A stretch of DNA of 64,000 bases, from positions 43,993,464 through 44,057,463 of the forward strand of contig NC_085138.1 in assembly GCF_035046485.1 (NCBI RefSeq), read 5' to 3'. Position numbers and translations under genes: made by a program. The DNA is from Aedes albopictus. Lineage: Eukaryota > Arthropoda > Insecta > Diptera > Culicidae. This document shows positions 1 to 10,639 of the stretch, piece after piece (position 1 is the stretch's first letter; each line of letters begins with the position of its first letter). The notes beneath the pieces are model-generated. The model saw only the letters and a program-made list of their open reading frames with translations. It made no database searches and was not told where the DNA came from.

Positions 1-136
1 CCTTTGCTAATAACATAGGAGAAAATACGACTCGCTAAAATCGGCAAAGACCCACGTGACGAAATAAGGACTACGATTGGAAACTTAGAACATGAAATTG
101 TAAGTCAGTTGGTTTCACAGGATAATCTTCGACGAA

Positions 137-895
137 CTACATCCCCGCAACTTCGACATCGTGACATTGCAGGAACTTTGTTGAACTGGACAGAAAGGGT
201 AGAAAAGCGAGCATCGAGCGGCTACCTTCTACCAAAGTTGTTGCACCACCAATGAACGGGGAGCAGGATTTATAGTGTTGGGCAAGATGCGACAACGTGT
301 GATCGGGTGGCAGCTGATCAACGCAAGGATGTGCATGTTGAGAGTTAAGGGCCGTTTCTTCAACTACAGCATTATCAACGTCCACTGCCCACACGAAGGG
401 AGACCTGATGACGAGAAAGAAGCGTTCTACGCGCAGTTAGAGCAAACATACGATGGTTGCTCACCGCGTGACGTGAAAACTGTTGTCGACAACATGAACG
501 CGCAGGTAGGAAGGGTGGAAAATTACAGACCGGTAATCGGGCGAAACAGCCTGCACGCCGTATCGAATGATAACGGCCAGCGATGCGTAAACTTTGCAGC
601 CTCCCGTGGTATGGTAGACCGAAGCACCTTCTTCCCTCGCAAAAATATCCACAAAGCCACCTGGAGATCACCCAACCATCCAAAAGAAAACCAAATCGAC
701 CACGTTCTAATCGACGGTAAATTCATCTTAGATATAACCATAACCAATGTCCGCACATACCGCAGTGCGAATATAGATTCGGATCACTACTTAGTCGCTG
801 TATGCATGCGCTCAAAACTTTCAACGGTTATTACCACGCGTCGAAGTCGAACGCCACGGCTCAACATCGAAACATCGAACAGCTGCGTAACGTAG
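137..895 (+). pseudogene. Endonuclease domain of RTE copy 1
   Basis: In intact relatives this domain nicks target DNA to prime reverse transcription. Visible pieces are a decayed N-terminal part (137-260, with stop codons), then an open stretch from 275 to 895 containing NVHCPHEGRPDDEKEAFY, NAQVGR, a GNRSTFF-like block, KATWRSPNHPKENQIDHVLI and SDHYLVAV. The catalytic block that I expect to read GDMNAQ has become DNMNAQ, so the active-site aspartate appears displaced or lost. The start at 275 is only the first open codon after a stop, not a real initiator. The DHVLIDG and SDHYL blocks are the conserved C-terminal endonuclease motifs and make the assignment safe; function is unlikely. Confidence 0.85.
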
Positions 896-1655
896 AAGTG
901 GCTCAAGACTACGTGCAGCAGCCAGCAATGGCCCTTACAACGGAAGAGCAGCTTGACGCAGCTACACTTGAAGATGGTTGGACGATCATCCGATCCGCCA
1001 TAGGTAGTACCTCGGCTACAACACTAGGCTTCGCGAAACGACTGGTACGACGGCGAATGTGAACAGTTGAAAAACGAGAAGAATGCAGCATGGGCGAGAA
1101 TGCTGCAACACCGTACGAGAGCGAATGAGGCACGTTACAGACAGGCGCGGAACAGGCAGAACTCAGTCTTCCGGATGAAGAAGCGCCACCAGGAAGAACG
1201 AGATCGCGAAGCGATGGAAGAGCTGTACCGCGCTAAGGACACACGAAAGTTCTAAGAGACGCTGAACCGCTGGCGCAGAGGCTTAATGCCACAAGCCAAC
1301 ATGTGCCGAGATAATCACGGGAATATTCTCACGAGCGAGCGTGAGGTGGTCGAGAGGTGGCGGCAGCATTACGATGAGCACCTCAATGGCGACGCAAAAA
1401 GCACCGAAGGTGGTGCGGTAACAGATCGAGGAGTACGTGCGCAGGACGAAAGATTTCTAGCCCCTAACCTCCAAGAGATTGAGGAGGAGGTTAGCCGGTT
1501 GAGAAACAACAAAGCCGCAGGAGCAGATCAACTACCAAGCGAGTTACTAAAATACGGTGGAGAAGCACTGCTGAGAGCACTACACTGGGTCATTACCAAG
1601 ATCTGGGAGGAGGAAGTATTACCGGAGGAGTGGATGGAAGGTATCGTGCACAGAT
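896..1655 (+). pseudogene. Linker and N-terminal reverse transcriptase region of RTE copy 1
   Basis: Basic, glutamine- and arginine-rich linker (WARMLQHRTRANEARYRQ, RMKKRHQEERDREAMEEL), broken by frameshifts near 1040-1070 and a stop at 1255, followed from 1286 by the start of the polymerase region with LRNNKAAGADQLPSELLKYG and LPEEWMEGIV. The K-A-A-G-x-D motif is the usual reverse transcriptase block 0/1. The frame runs straight into foreign sequence at about 1655, where the palindrome-rich insert begins. Homologous linker sequence is seen on the minus strand at 23.5 kb and 62.6 kb. Confidence 0.8.
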
Positions 1656-1922
1656 CGAAAAAAGAGTGTAAAATTCTGTGACATATGATGCACATAATTG
1701 GAGCGTGGGATATCGCAGAAGTTTACATGACATATCATGTAAAGTTCATGAAATATAATGTAAACTTCCATTATATGTCATGTAATTCAGCATGACTCTG
1801 AGAGTTCACATGACATATAACACAAATTTACATGATATATCATGTAAACCATCATTACACTAAGTTTACATGACTAAAATGAAGTTTACATGACGTGTAA
1901 ACCTCATTATTTTTATCTGTGT
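1655..1922. repeat. Palindrome-rich insert inside RTE copy 1
   Basis: About 265 bp of AT-rich DNA separating two halves of the same reverse transcriptase. It holds at least six variants of TTTACATGACATATCATGTA, many forming short dyads such as TACATGATATATCATGTA. The ends share a CAGATnnAAAA-like motif in inverted orientation (near 1652 and 1918), which suggests a small non-autonomous DNA element. I could not find an exact target duplication. Confidence 0.55.
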
Positions 1923-2812
1923 GTATCCAATCTACAAAAAGGGTGACAAGTTGGATTGCGGGAACTATCGCACGATCACACTACTGAGCGCTGCCTACTA
2001 GGTACTCTCTCAAATTTTATGCCGCCGTCTATCACCGATTGCAAGAGAGTTCGTGGGGAAATATCAGGCTGGATTCATGGGTGAACGCGCTACAACGGAC
2101 CAGATGTTCGCCATCCGCCTGGTGTTGCAGAAATGCCGCGAATACAACGTGCCCACACATCACTTGTTCATCGATTTCAAATCGGCGTATGATACAATCG
2201 ATCGAGAACAGCTATGGCAAATTATGCGCGAATACGGATTTCCGGATAAACTGATACGATTGATCAAGGCGACGATGGATCGAGTGATGTGCGTAGTTCG
2301 AGTATCAGGGACACTCTTGAGTCCCTTCGAATCTCGCAAAGGGTTACGGCAAGGTGATGGTCTTTCGTGCTTGCTGTTCAACATTGCTTCAGAGGGTGTA
2401 ATAAGGAGAGCAGGGATAAACACTAGGTAGTGGGACGATTTTCACGAGGTCCGTTCAGCTGCTTGGTTTCGCTGATGATATTGATATTATTGCTCGTAAC
2501 TTTGAGACGGAAACGTACATCCGACTAAAGAGTGAAGCCAGGCGAATCGGATTAGTCATTAATGTGTCGAAGACAAAGTACATGATGGCAAATGGCTCCA
2601 GGGAGGAATCACCGCCCCCGCCACCCCAAATTTCAATCTACGTCGATGAAATCGAGGCGGTTGAAGAATTCGTGTACTTGGGCTCACTGGTGACCGTCGA
2701 CAACGACACCAGCAGAGAAATTCAGAGGCGCATTGTGGCAGGAAATCGTGCTTACTTTGGGCTTCGCAGAACTCTACGATCGAATAAAGTTCGCCGTAAC
2801 ACGAAGTTAACG
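1923..2812 (+). pseudogene. Reverse transcriptase palm of RTE copy 1
   Basis: Polymerase region resuming after the insert. It reads PIYKKGDKLDCGNYRTITLL, then FIDFKSAYDTIDREQLW (motif A with its aspartate), GLRQGDGLSCLLFNIA (motif B), and after a frameshift near 2430 LLGFADDIDIIAR (the FADD catalytic box). The EEFVYLGSLVT block follows. An in-frame stop near 1999 and the shift at 2430 disable it. The sequence is close to copy 2 at 19915-21120, so the two are paralogous insertions of one family. Confidence 0.85.
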
Positions 2813-2930
2813 AAGTGCGGTTTAGGGTCACCAAGCTTCTTATCGCATCATGCTATGGGGTGAGGGTTTGATTCCCACTCCTGGCTTGTCTAGTGTTAAG
2901 TTTCATTCAGTCTGTACAGCCTCTGGCCTC
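2813..2930 (+). repeat. Short tRNA-like insert in RTE copy 1
   Basis: Copy 2 of this RTE reads straight through from CACGAAGTTAA to CTACAAAACGCTG; here about 115 extra bases separate these points. The insert contains GGGTTTGATTCCC (about 2864-2876), which resembles an RNA polymerase III B box, so it may be a SINE fragment. No clear A box, tail or target duplication was found. Confidence 0.4.
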
Positions 2931-3221
2931 TACAAAACGCTGATTAGACCGGTCGTCCTCTATGGGCACGAAACATGGACCCTACGTGCAGAGGACCAAC
3001 GCGTCCTTGCAGTTTTCGAACGGAAGGTGTTGCGTACCATCCACGGCGGAGTGCAGATGGAAGACGGGACTTGGAGAAGGCAAATGAACCACGAACTGCA
3101 TCAGCTGCTGAGAGAACCAACCATCGTCCACACCGCGAAAATCGGGAAGCTACACGGTGGGCGGGTCACGTCATCAGGATGTCGGATAGCAACCCGACTA
3201 AAATGGTTCTTGAGAGTCATC
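2931..3221 (+). pseudogene. C-terminal region of RTE copy 1
   Basis: Continues the RTE protein with YKTLIRPVVLYGHETWTL, VFERKVLRTIHGGVQMEDG, WRRQMNHELHQLL and a damaged IRMSDSNPTKMVL. It stops at GAGAGTCATC where the MITE at 3222 begins; the last 50 or so codons present in copy 2 are absent. Frameshifted near 3150. Confidence 0.8.
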
Positions 3222-3355
3222 CCCTTGTAACATTTTTCAGTTATATAGGCTAGAAGAAGATAGCACCATTATAAAACCAAAATAAAAGGCATAACGTTTT
3301 ATGACGATTCTCAAAACCTCTACAAGACTAATTGATCCTCAAAAATTTATTTGGG
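3222..3355. repeat. Small MITE, CCCAAGTAACATTTT family, copy 1
   Basis: About 135 bp with degraded inverted ends CCCTTGTAACATTTT and AAAATTTATTTGGG. The interior carries ATAAAACCAAAATAAA and CCTCTACAAGACTAATTG, which recur in the copies at 13343-13479, 18686-18822 and 42841-42977. Those better copies show the ends as CCCAAGTAACATTTT and its reverse complement. Confidence 0.7.
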
Positions 3356-3420
3356 ATATGCCACTGTACACCAGCGAAATCTGGTGTGTATCAGCGCAGA
3401 ATCTTCCAAATGACTTGACA
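3356..3420 (+). repeat. Short fragment of the LINE family found at 48.8-50.5 kb
   Basis: CTGTACACCAGCGAAATC and TGGTGTGTATCAGCGCA closely match 50138-50180. Translated it gives LYTSEIWCVSAQ, the block corresponding to YGSETW in other LINEs. Confidence 0.55.
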
Positions 3421-4058
3421 TTTTCGTTTTTTTTTTCTGTTGTTATATGCAAGGTTCATTTATTCGCCATAAACCAACGCCAAACGGAACGATTCTCCGG
3501 CTGTCAGCGTGTCAAAGGCCCTCCAATATGAAAGCCTGAGCATTAAAAATCGGCAAAATTAACTTGCGAAAAGTGACCGCTATCAGTAGGGACGAATTAT
3601 GACCATTTTACAGCCCCACAGCATGTTGGAGATTGGTGCACTTTAAGGCCACCACCATCCATCCACCAGGCACTGAACCGAACCGTACGCTACAATCTCT
3701 GCGAAGATGAGTGTCATTTGCCTCGAATCGCCCATCAGCCAGTGGAACCCGCAGGATTTGCGAATCGCGCGTTCCTCCGCGTGTCATTTACGCTTGTCTC
3801 CCCGGCTCAGTGTTAATGTTCAGTGAATTTTTTGATAATCTCGCCCGCTTTGAAATTGACCGCCCTCCATATCACCAGATGGATACACGAGGACCGGTTG
3901 GTGCGGGATGCATTACGGATGCAGATGCATGTGCGCAGTTATTCCGACGGGCGATTGATGCTGCGGGGAGAGCGGGGTAAAGTGGTTGGGCAAAAAAAAA
4001 AAAATGAGTAATAGTTATTTATGGACAAGTTGCAAAGAGTTTATTTTTTCAATACGAG
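3421..4058. other. No recognisable gene
   Basis: No domain or repeat is recognised. Short open frames at 3711-3980 and 3823-4011 resemble no protein I know. Confidence 0.5.
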
Positions 4059-4265
4059 TTGTACATTCATCCAACGAGGCTTGCTAAGTTGGATGAATAC
4101 GAAAAGTTTTGCAACGAGTTACATACAAAATTTTATGCAATGATTTTTTCATTATACAACTCATTTGAGTTACATAATATTCATTATGCAACTCAAATGA
4201 GTTGCATAATGAACATTATGCAACTAAATTTCAATATGCATCTCATTTCAGTTGCATAATGAACC
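4059..4265. repeat. Cluster of near-perfect palindromes
   Basis: Three or four imperfect copies of a roughly 28-bp dyad with half sites ATTATGCAACTCA and TGAGTTGCATAAT follow each other between 4140 and 4265. A less perfect pair, TTCATCCAACGAG and AAGTTGGATGAA, lies just before. The dyads could be the remains of a foldback element or stem-forming repeats. Confidence 0.6.
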
Positions 4266-5370
4266 AGTTTGGAAAATTTGACCATTATGATATCGAAACC
4301 ATTTTGCATTTGTGTATCAGGCACTAAGATACCCAGAGAAATTATGAACAAACGTCTTGAAATCCCGCTTCAACAGTGCATCAGAACTTTAAGCGCACAA
4401 GCAAGCATCAAACAACAGTGCATTTTATTATTCTGCTCTTGCTCACTTGTAATAAGCTTAAAATAAAAAATTCAGGTGCGCTGGTTTTGTTTACGAAGAG
4501 AGTTGTGCGCTCGAAATCGTGAGTAGGTACCAACGTCGGCAATTGTGGCTGCCATTTTGGGATTCCAACAAGGAAAACGTGCTGGGATGGTTTGTTTAAC
4601 CCTTAAAATGCATTTAACACTTTATCCCCCCGGCTTGATTCGACTTGGGATTGGATCAGAAGAGCGCAGGCGCTGAGATACTGTGCGTGAACACAACACA
4701 ACTCAGTAGGCCGTAAACAAATATTTACACACGGAAAAGTCAGAGGTGATTCGTGGCGGCGGCAGCGCTGGCTTTGTTTTCTGATGCAACAGATGGGGGC
4801 GCACACATTTGTTCCACTCATTTCGGGAGTTGGACTGATATTTATATTCTCCTTCCTCATATTACTACTGATCTTTTAACCATAGCACGAAAGAAAGGAT
4901 TAAAATTTATTGAAATCGGACAACAGTAAAATTTTGCATATTATGCTGGTGCTTTATACTTTTTCACTCTTTTTTGGGTTGCAAACTTACCTGTTATTTG
5001 CAAAAAGGAGCATTTGAGTTTGCCTATCAATAGTTCGTCTTTTCCCTTGTCCAATAAGTTGTTTTTTTTTTAGCAGGACACTCTGCATCGCTTTGTAGTA
5101 ACTTATGCAAATAGCCTGTTTTACCTTCCTCCTCAGCATAGTATTAGATCCCATTAGACGTGACAAATATTTGGTCAAACAAGCCCAACAAATGGCCAAC
5201 ACAACGTGAATCATAGCAACCTTGGATAAAATGGCACCTAAAGAGCACTTCCACAGTTGCAAGTTGATAAATTTCTCTGTCAATGACCATTTTGTATTTG
5301 TGTATCGTCCCATACGTACTTTAAGTCAAGATCACGTCAAAAAATGTCTTTAACCAACCGGGAATCCAAC
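4266..5370. other. No recognisable gene
   Basis: AT-rich sequence. Short open frames on both strands (for example 4603-4860 and 4987-5313, minus) show no known domain. Confidence 0.5.
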
Positions 5371-5790
5371 CCGACTAGAAAATATATCAAATTTATATCA
5401 TATTGTGTTATGGTGTTATATTATTTTTCTATAACTTATTATGTTATTATCAACCAAGTAGGTTGATACAACTAAAATTGTAACAAAAAGAACACTGGTC
5501 TTATCAAGTTTAAAACCTATTTTGTTATAATAATATCAAAATTTTAACAGAATGTGATATGTATTTTGGCCTCAGGATTACTAGTAAATATCAAAATTTG
5601 ATACAACTTTGTAACATAACTTTTCAAATGTCGGAGACTCAAAACTAAATTATAATACAATGAGTTATAAAACAACATTTGTAACATAATGTGATATACC
5701 TAATTGAGTTATAGTATTTTGAAAACACCAAAGATGAATATCACAATTTGTTAGGATTATGTTATATTTTTGTTACAATGTTCTAGTCGG
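5371..5790. mobile_element. AT-rich MITE with CCGACTAGAA ends
   Basis: Perfect 10-bp terminal inverted repeat, CCGACTAGAA at 5371-5380 and TTCTAGTCGG at 5781-5790. The 420-bp interior is very AT-rich and full of TATCA/TGATA and GTTATA words, with no open frame. The flanking nonamers GAATCCAAC and GAACCCGTC agree at 6 of 9 positions and may be a decayed 9-bp duplication, but this is uncertain. Confidence 0.6.
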
Positions 5791-6148
5791 GAACCCGTCA
5801 TCCTCAGCATGGCTTTGCTGAGTACCTACCCGTTAGTTCATCGCTTCGATTGTATGATCAGTTGCCGCTTTCGTTTATTTTTTTTCGGTGAGCTCGCAAT
5901 ATTGCAAGGCTCGTTACGTCAAGTGTCGACCGAAGTTCCCGAGTCACTTTTTGATAATAATATCTATGCCTTTTACGTTCTCTCCAGAAATATTTTTTTA
6001 GATTAAAGGCCCGCAGGGTCGAATTATCATATACTTGTCACTTTTATTGCGCTAGATCTTAACAAAGTTAAAGGGCCAATGTTTTATGGGAAATGTTTCT
6101 CCATTGTTTCCAATTAAAAATTAAGATCGGTCTAGCCGTTCCAGACTG
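5791..6148. other. No recognisable gene
   Basis: Nothing beyond a GGCCCGCAGGGTCGA word at about 6008, which also occurs in variant form at 45602 and 46215 and belongs to a dispersed repeat. Confidence 0.4.
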
Positions 6149-6240
6149 GATTGATTGATTGATTTGTCTTTATTAAAGAGACTTTCAGCCCTTGGCTGGT
6201 TCGTCTCTTTCCAGAGTGGACCCCTGAAAGGTCAGATATG
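6149..6240 (+). repeat. Dispersed LINE-like 3' terminal fragment
   Basis: (ATTG)n followed by GTCTTTATTAAAGAGACTTT and CAGCCCTTGGCTGG. The same block occurs at 46466-46510. It looks like the 3' end of a retroelement, but the parent family is not in the window. Confidence 0.45.
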
Positions 6241-7336
6241 AAAATACGGCAAACCCATGCCGACGATACAAACAATATTAGCTTTTTCGATAGTCTGATG
6301 AAGAATTAGCAAGAAAATCAACTCAGACCACATTAGAGACTACTGCAAATGCTCCAGAACGGGTTACAAGTGTACCGCCGGAAGTTTTTTCTATTCGTGA
6401 TTTTTAACTTATGTTAATTCTTCACATCCACTTGGAAGTGTTTATTTCCTAAGAGACATTTTAAGCAGAATAAAAAGAAAAAATATTTGAGAAATTTATA
6501 TAAAAAATTGTATCACCATCGCTTCGCAGAGAAGTTTCGGGATGATTTCCATTAACTGTTTCATTGAAATTAAAGGATAAAAAACTTCTACAAATGTTTT
6601 AGCCCAGCCAACCACATATCGTAAATCAATGTGTGGCCAATATCGTATATTTTCATATTTTGAATCAGAATTATGTGTATATTAGTTGATAATGATTCTG
6701 TAAAATCACATTGTATGCCAAATATAATCTCATTTTTAATTTTGTTCCATATAGGTAGTCGGCTCAGATCACAAAAGGTCAATCGTATACAACTACAAGA
6801 TTGTTGTATATCGATCGTTCTGCGTCATACTTGCGTCGTATACGAAGCAAACGAAATCGTAGAAATCGTATATTCATTTGTACAGTCGCGTATAATTGTA
6901 ACTGCACTTTTAGTAGTTGCATTTTGGTCTCTGAAATGCTAAATAATTTTGTTTACATTTTTGTATACTACAAGAAAGAAAAGTTTGCATTCATCATATT
7001 TTTTTTGAGACATGCAAACTATGGTAGCAATAATTTCAGCAAAATATACAGGTTTTGATATTATTCATGTACATAATGTGACCTGTGTGTGTATGGATTA
7101 CTTCAACGATATGAATTCCGATCCTGCATCACTTTGGAACCATTCGATGCACAACAACACAACGCGCAGTTCTATCTCATTAAACTATTAAATTGTTGGA
7201 AACTAAACTGTTGGAACTGAATCAAAAATTAAAACGACATAAGGAACCTTAATAGCTGTCTGTTTTCATTTAACGCATGAGTAAGGCATATTACAATCCA
7301 ATGCGATTTTGATATCTCCAAAGAAAGATATAAGTA
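6241..7336. other. No recognisable gene
   Basis: AT-rich. The open frames at 6673-6942 and 6801-7058 are low-complexity translations without a recognisable domain. Confidence 0.5.
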
Positions 7337-7549
7337 GGGTATTGTACTACTTGGGCAGGTGTACCTATTTTGGGCACTTGCCGCTATAACTAAGTCAATT
7401 TCAAACGGATTGATTTGAATTTTTGTATAGAGTTAGGCACGTACAGTATCTTAGTCTATACAAAAACTCAAATTAATCGGTTTGGAATTGACTTAGTTGT
7501 AGCGGCAAGTGCCCAAAATAGGTACACCTGCCCAAATGGTACAAGACCA
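7337..7549. mobile_element. Foldback MITE with TA target site, copy 1
   Basis: About 90-bp inverted arms; the outer part reads GGGCAGGTGTACCTATTTTG at left and its reverse complement at right. Flanked by TA at 7335-7336 and 7550-7551. A sister copy is at 35577-35779, and related half-elements lie near 48005-48130 and 57445-57605. TA target and foldback form suggest a mariner/Tc1-type non-autonomous element. Confidence 0.8.
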
Positions 7550-8128
7550 TAATTCTCGCTGAATCCAGGCCGCCATTTACATAAAGTCTGGGATTTCTAA
7601 TTTTTCTTGCTTATGCGCTAGAATATGATTAAAAAGGATGAAAACAAATTTGGTTGGCTTAAATTTATGGACCCCTCGCTTGGCAAGGGGCTGACAAGGT
7701 GACAAATATGACGATTTTTCATGAAATTGCACCTAATTTATCCCATAATATCTTAAAATTTAATGTTGTAACATATACAAAACTTCATGTTTCTATCAAG
7801 GGAAAGTATAGACCTTTCATTTGAAGTTGAACAATTTTTGGCAGCCATCTTGGATTTGGTCGGTTTTTAGTGTTTTGAAAAGTTTAGGCTCTCAGGTTTC
7901 TAATGGTGAGTTTGAATTTGAAATAGGTGGTTGCGAACACAGCAAAAATCGCGATTTAATGATAAAATTCACAATAAATAACTTTAAAACGGATAGGAAA
8001 AACGCCATGCCGTCTTCGGCAAAGTTTTTCCTCATAAAATTTCCTATCTTTTATGGAAATTGTTTTAAAATAAGTAGGTTGACCTGGATCGATGTTGGTG
8101 CATTCTGCTCTTCAGGTATCAGGTATCA
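7550..8128. other. No recognisable gene
   Basis: No domain found. The open frame at 7821-8237 has no similarity I can recognise and runs into the repeat at 8129. Confidence 0.45.
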
Positions 8129-8172
8129 GAAGGCCGGCTCCAGAGGCACGTTATCCTCCATTTGGGACATTT
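8129..8172. repeat. Dispersed GGCTCCAGAGGCACGTTAT repeat
   Basis: The block AAGGCCGGCTCCAGAGGCAC followed by GTTATCCTCCATTTGG recurs at 26425-26469 with few differences. Family unknown. Confidence 0.45.
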
Positions 8173-8339
8173 GTGTCATCGCCATACATATAAGCCTATT
8201 TCATCATTTACCTGAGGGAGAATGGGACAAGGGATAGAATGGGATTAGGAAAGGGAAAAGTGATGAAATAGGAAGGGCTACCCTAGAACAGGGAATGAAC
8301 GCATAAGCGCAACGAGAGCTCATAGCCAATACCACAACG

Positions 8340-10335
8340 GGTTTAATCAGTGCCTTGAAAAGGACACTGTAAAACGCATAAGCGTAAAGAGAGCCTATAG
8401 CTCATTGGAGGTAGCTTGTGACGCCATGCGACTTTCAATATGACATTGAAAGGCACGGCATCGAAGGCATCCTCAATATTCAAGAAATCACCCAAGCAAA
8501 ACCTACGTTTGAGCGAGTACTTTCTTGAAAACATATACAACTTTGCGTAAAAGAGTCACTGTGGACATCCCAAATTGGGAGGCATGTGAGTTCACATGAA
8601 TAGGCATGTCAGCCAGACGAACATTACAGATGTGATAATCGACAATGCGTCTCAAGCATATCAGAAAGAACGAGGTAACCAGATAAATCTGAAACTCATT
8701 CCATCTTTATACAACGCACGCACCCTTTCGGGATAAAACTGTGGAGTAATTTCACGCCATGAAAATACCCCATAGAAAACTACAAGAGTTCAACTCATGT
8801 TTGAAATACACAAATCCCTCTGGAGAAAAAATAGGACAAAACCCCATTTCCTCCTGAAGATTTGAATTAAGCAGAGCTTTTTAGGGCCCACTAATTCGAT
8901 TATATAGCTATAATTCTCAAGCGGATTTGTAACTATACAAAAGAAAAAAATATCCGAAGATATTTTGAACTTGAACAGATCAGAGTTCCATTCAGGAATA
9001 CCTCTTGTAGTCCGCACAGACCGCAGAGGACAAGCTTCTTTTAAAGCAATAGTTATGGTATACCACAATGGAGGGCATTGTAGGTACAAAACCACAATGA
9101 AACTCTCTTGGAGTAGCAATGGAAGCGAGTTATCCACAAAATGTGGTCGCAACCAATTAGTACAGGTTCCCCCCAAGTTCGTTGAGCAGGGACGCCTCTG
9201 AATGCGCAAATTTTGCAAAGGAACACTCAAAAGTGCAAAGAAGGTCAAATGGAGACTCCTCATCTGACACATGCCAATCAGTCAACTCATGACAAATTCT
9301 GCTCATGTAGAGATTGATTTGGTGCAATTCTATGTTAAGTTATCCATGAACTGGACTACCTAAGTAATCCATCAAACTGAAGCATCTCAAAATAATGTTT
9401 GAGCTACTTCATATGATGTAATCATCGTAGCAATACTGCCAAATATCAGCGAAACTATGCTGAATACAAGAGCTTGCTTGAAGACATCCATAAGGAAAGG
9501 TTGAAACATACTGTTAACGTTATTCTAAGATATAGCATGCTCGAGGCACGACACTTCATTTTAATAAAAGAAGCAAAACTGGGTTCACAAGGTAAACTTT
9601 ACAGAAGTTACCCTACGAAAATAAGCTTTTTGAAGTAGAGCCACTTGGGCCACGCACGCTTTTCACGCTGAAAATTGATCTGAGGTTTCCTAGCCGTAGC
9701 CACTACCCAAACTAGACACTTCACAATCACAGCACAAAAAGGAAACATCAACGACAAACCAATCCGGTGTCAATTGAAAAACGCCAATGCCGAAAACGCA
9801 TTAAGCGAACCCATATAGGTAGTAATGTAAGCTAATTTAAAATTTGAATAATCCCGCCCTTATTTAGCCTCAAATTTGAGACTTAAGAAGTGCAACTGAT
9901 TATCTCGGAGAAACGCAAGGTCCGCTGCACTATTGCTCCGGTTAGCGCAGTAAGGGCGTAATACTGTGGAGGACGCCCTAATTCTCCACAGGCTCCGTTT
10001 GTGGTTAGGTTTTTATTAGACCCCCCTAACCATTCATTCCTTGGCACGGTAAGCATAAAGCCGCATAACACCATGAATTAGGGGTCACCTGTTTAGTGGA
10101 CTCTTACCACTGGATCAGGCGATCCGTAGTGTTATTCTTTGCCAATTGAGACAACCGCTACCGACACTACACAGCTATCTAGGCTGATTGGGAAAAGAAG
10201 TTAACATTGATGGTTAACTTCCGAACGAGCCCGAACAGCCCCCAAGGCTCATTCGCCAAACAAATAGGTAAGAGCAGGATGTAGCGTCTTCGATCATGTT
10301 CAACCTATCTCATTAAACAGACTGGCACTTTGTGC
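8340..10335 (-). mobile_element. Remains of a LOA/I-group-like LINE
   Basis: Read on the minus strand, the order is a probable 5' untranslated region (10335 to about 9650, no frames, GC-balanced), a decayed endonuclease zone, linker sequence at 9272-8790 containing KEACPLR and TTRGIPEWNSDL, then a short reverse transcriptase piece at 8540-8343 with GDFLNIEDAFDAVPFNVI. The D-I-E-x-A-F block is motif A as it appears in LOA/I-type elements, and the CPLR...TTRGxPxWN linker is also typical of that group. Both assignments are from memory of family motifs. All frames are broken. Confidence 0.5.
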
Positions 10336-10639
10336 TCTGTCTCTACTCGGGACCTTGTAGTTTTGGTCAAGTTTCAAAAGCAACTACGCAATGCTCAATT
10401 AGGATTTTGGAATGAAATTAGGGGGAGTACTTCGAGAAACTCGAAGTGGAAAATTACTGATTTTAGATGTTTTAAAGTGCCTGCAGAAATTTCTCCTTTT
10501 TTTCATAAGAATTTGTGCAGATCATAGTCTGAGAGTGTTTACCAAACTTATTCTTGAGCTGCTCTGCGAACATTGGTGTAGACCTCGCTCAAGTATTCAC
10601 AGTCCCAATTGAGGTAGCTAATGGTTGGAAATTTCTGTA

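Larger units (their letters stand above)
20..3221 (+). mobile_element. RTE/BovB-type LINE, copy 1, decayed and interrupted
   Basis: Remains of a non-LTR retrotransposon with an apurinic-type endonuclease domain followed by a linker and reverse transcriptase. The order and the C-terminal motifs (YLGSLVT, YGHETWTL, RWAGHV-like) are those of the RTE/BovB group. The reading frame is broken many times. Three foreign pieces interrupt it: a palindrome-rich insert at about 1655-1922, a short tRNA-like insert at about 2813-2930, and a MITE at 3222-3355 that abuts the truncated 3' end. Family assignment is from memory of domain arrangement. Weak similarity to related copies suggests it starts near position 20, in the 5' untranslated part. 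The same family recurs at 19915-21120, 23473-23995 with 33733-34060, 28604-29933 and 58487-63170. Confidence 0.85.
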
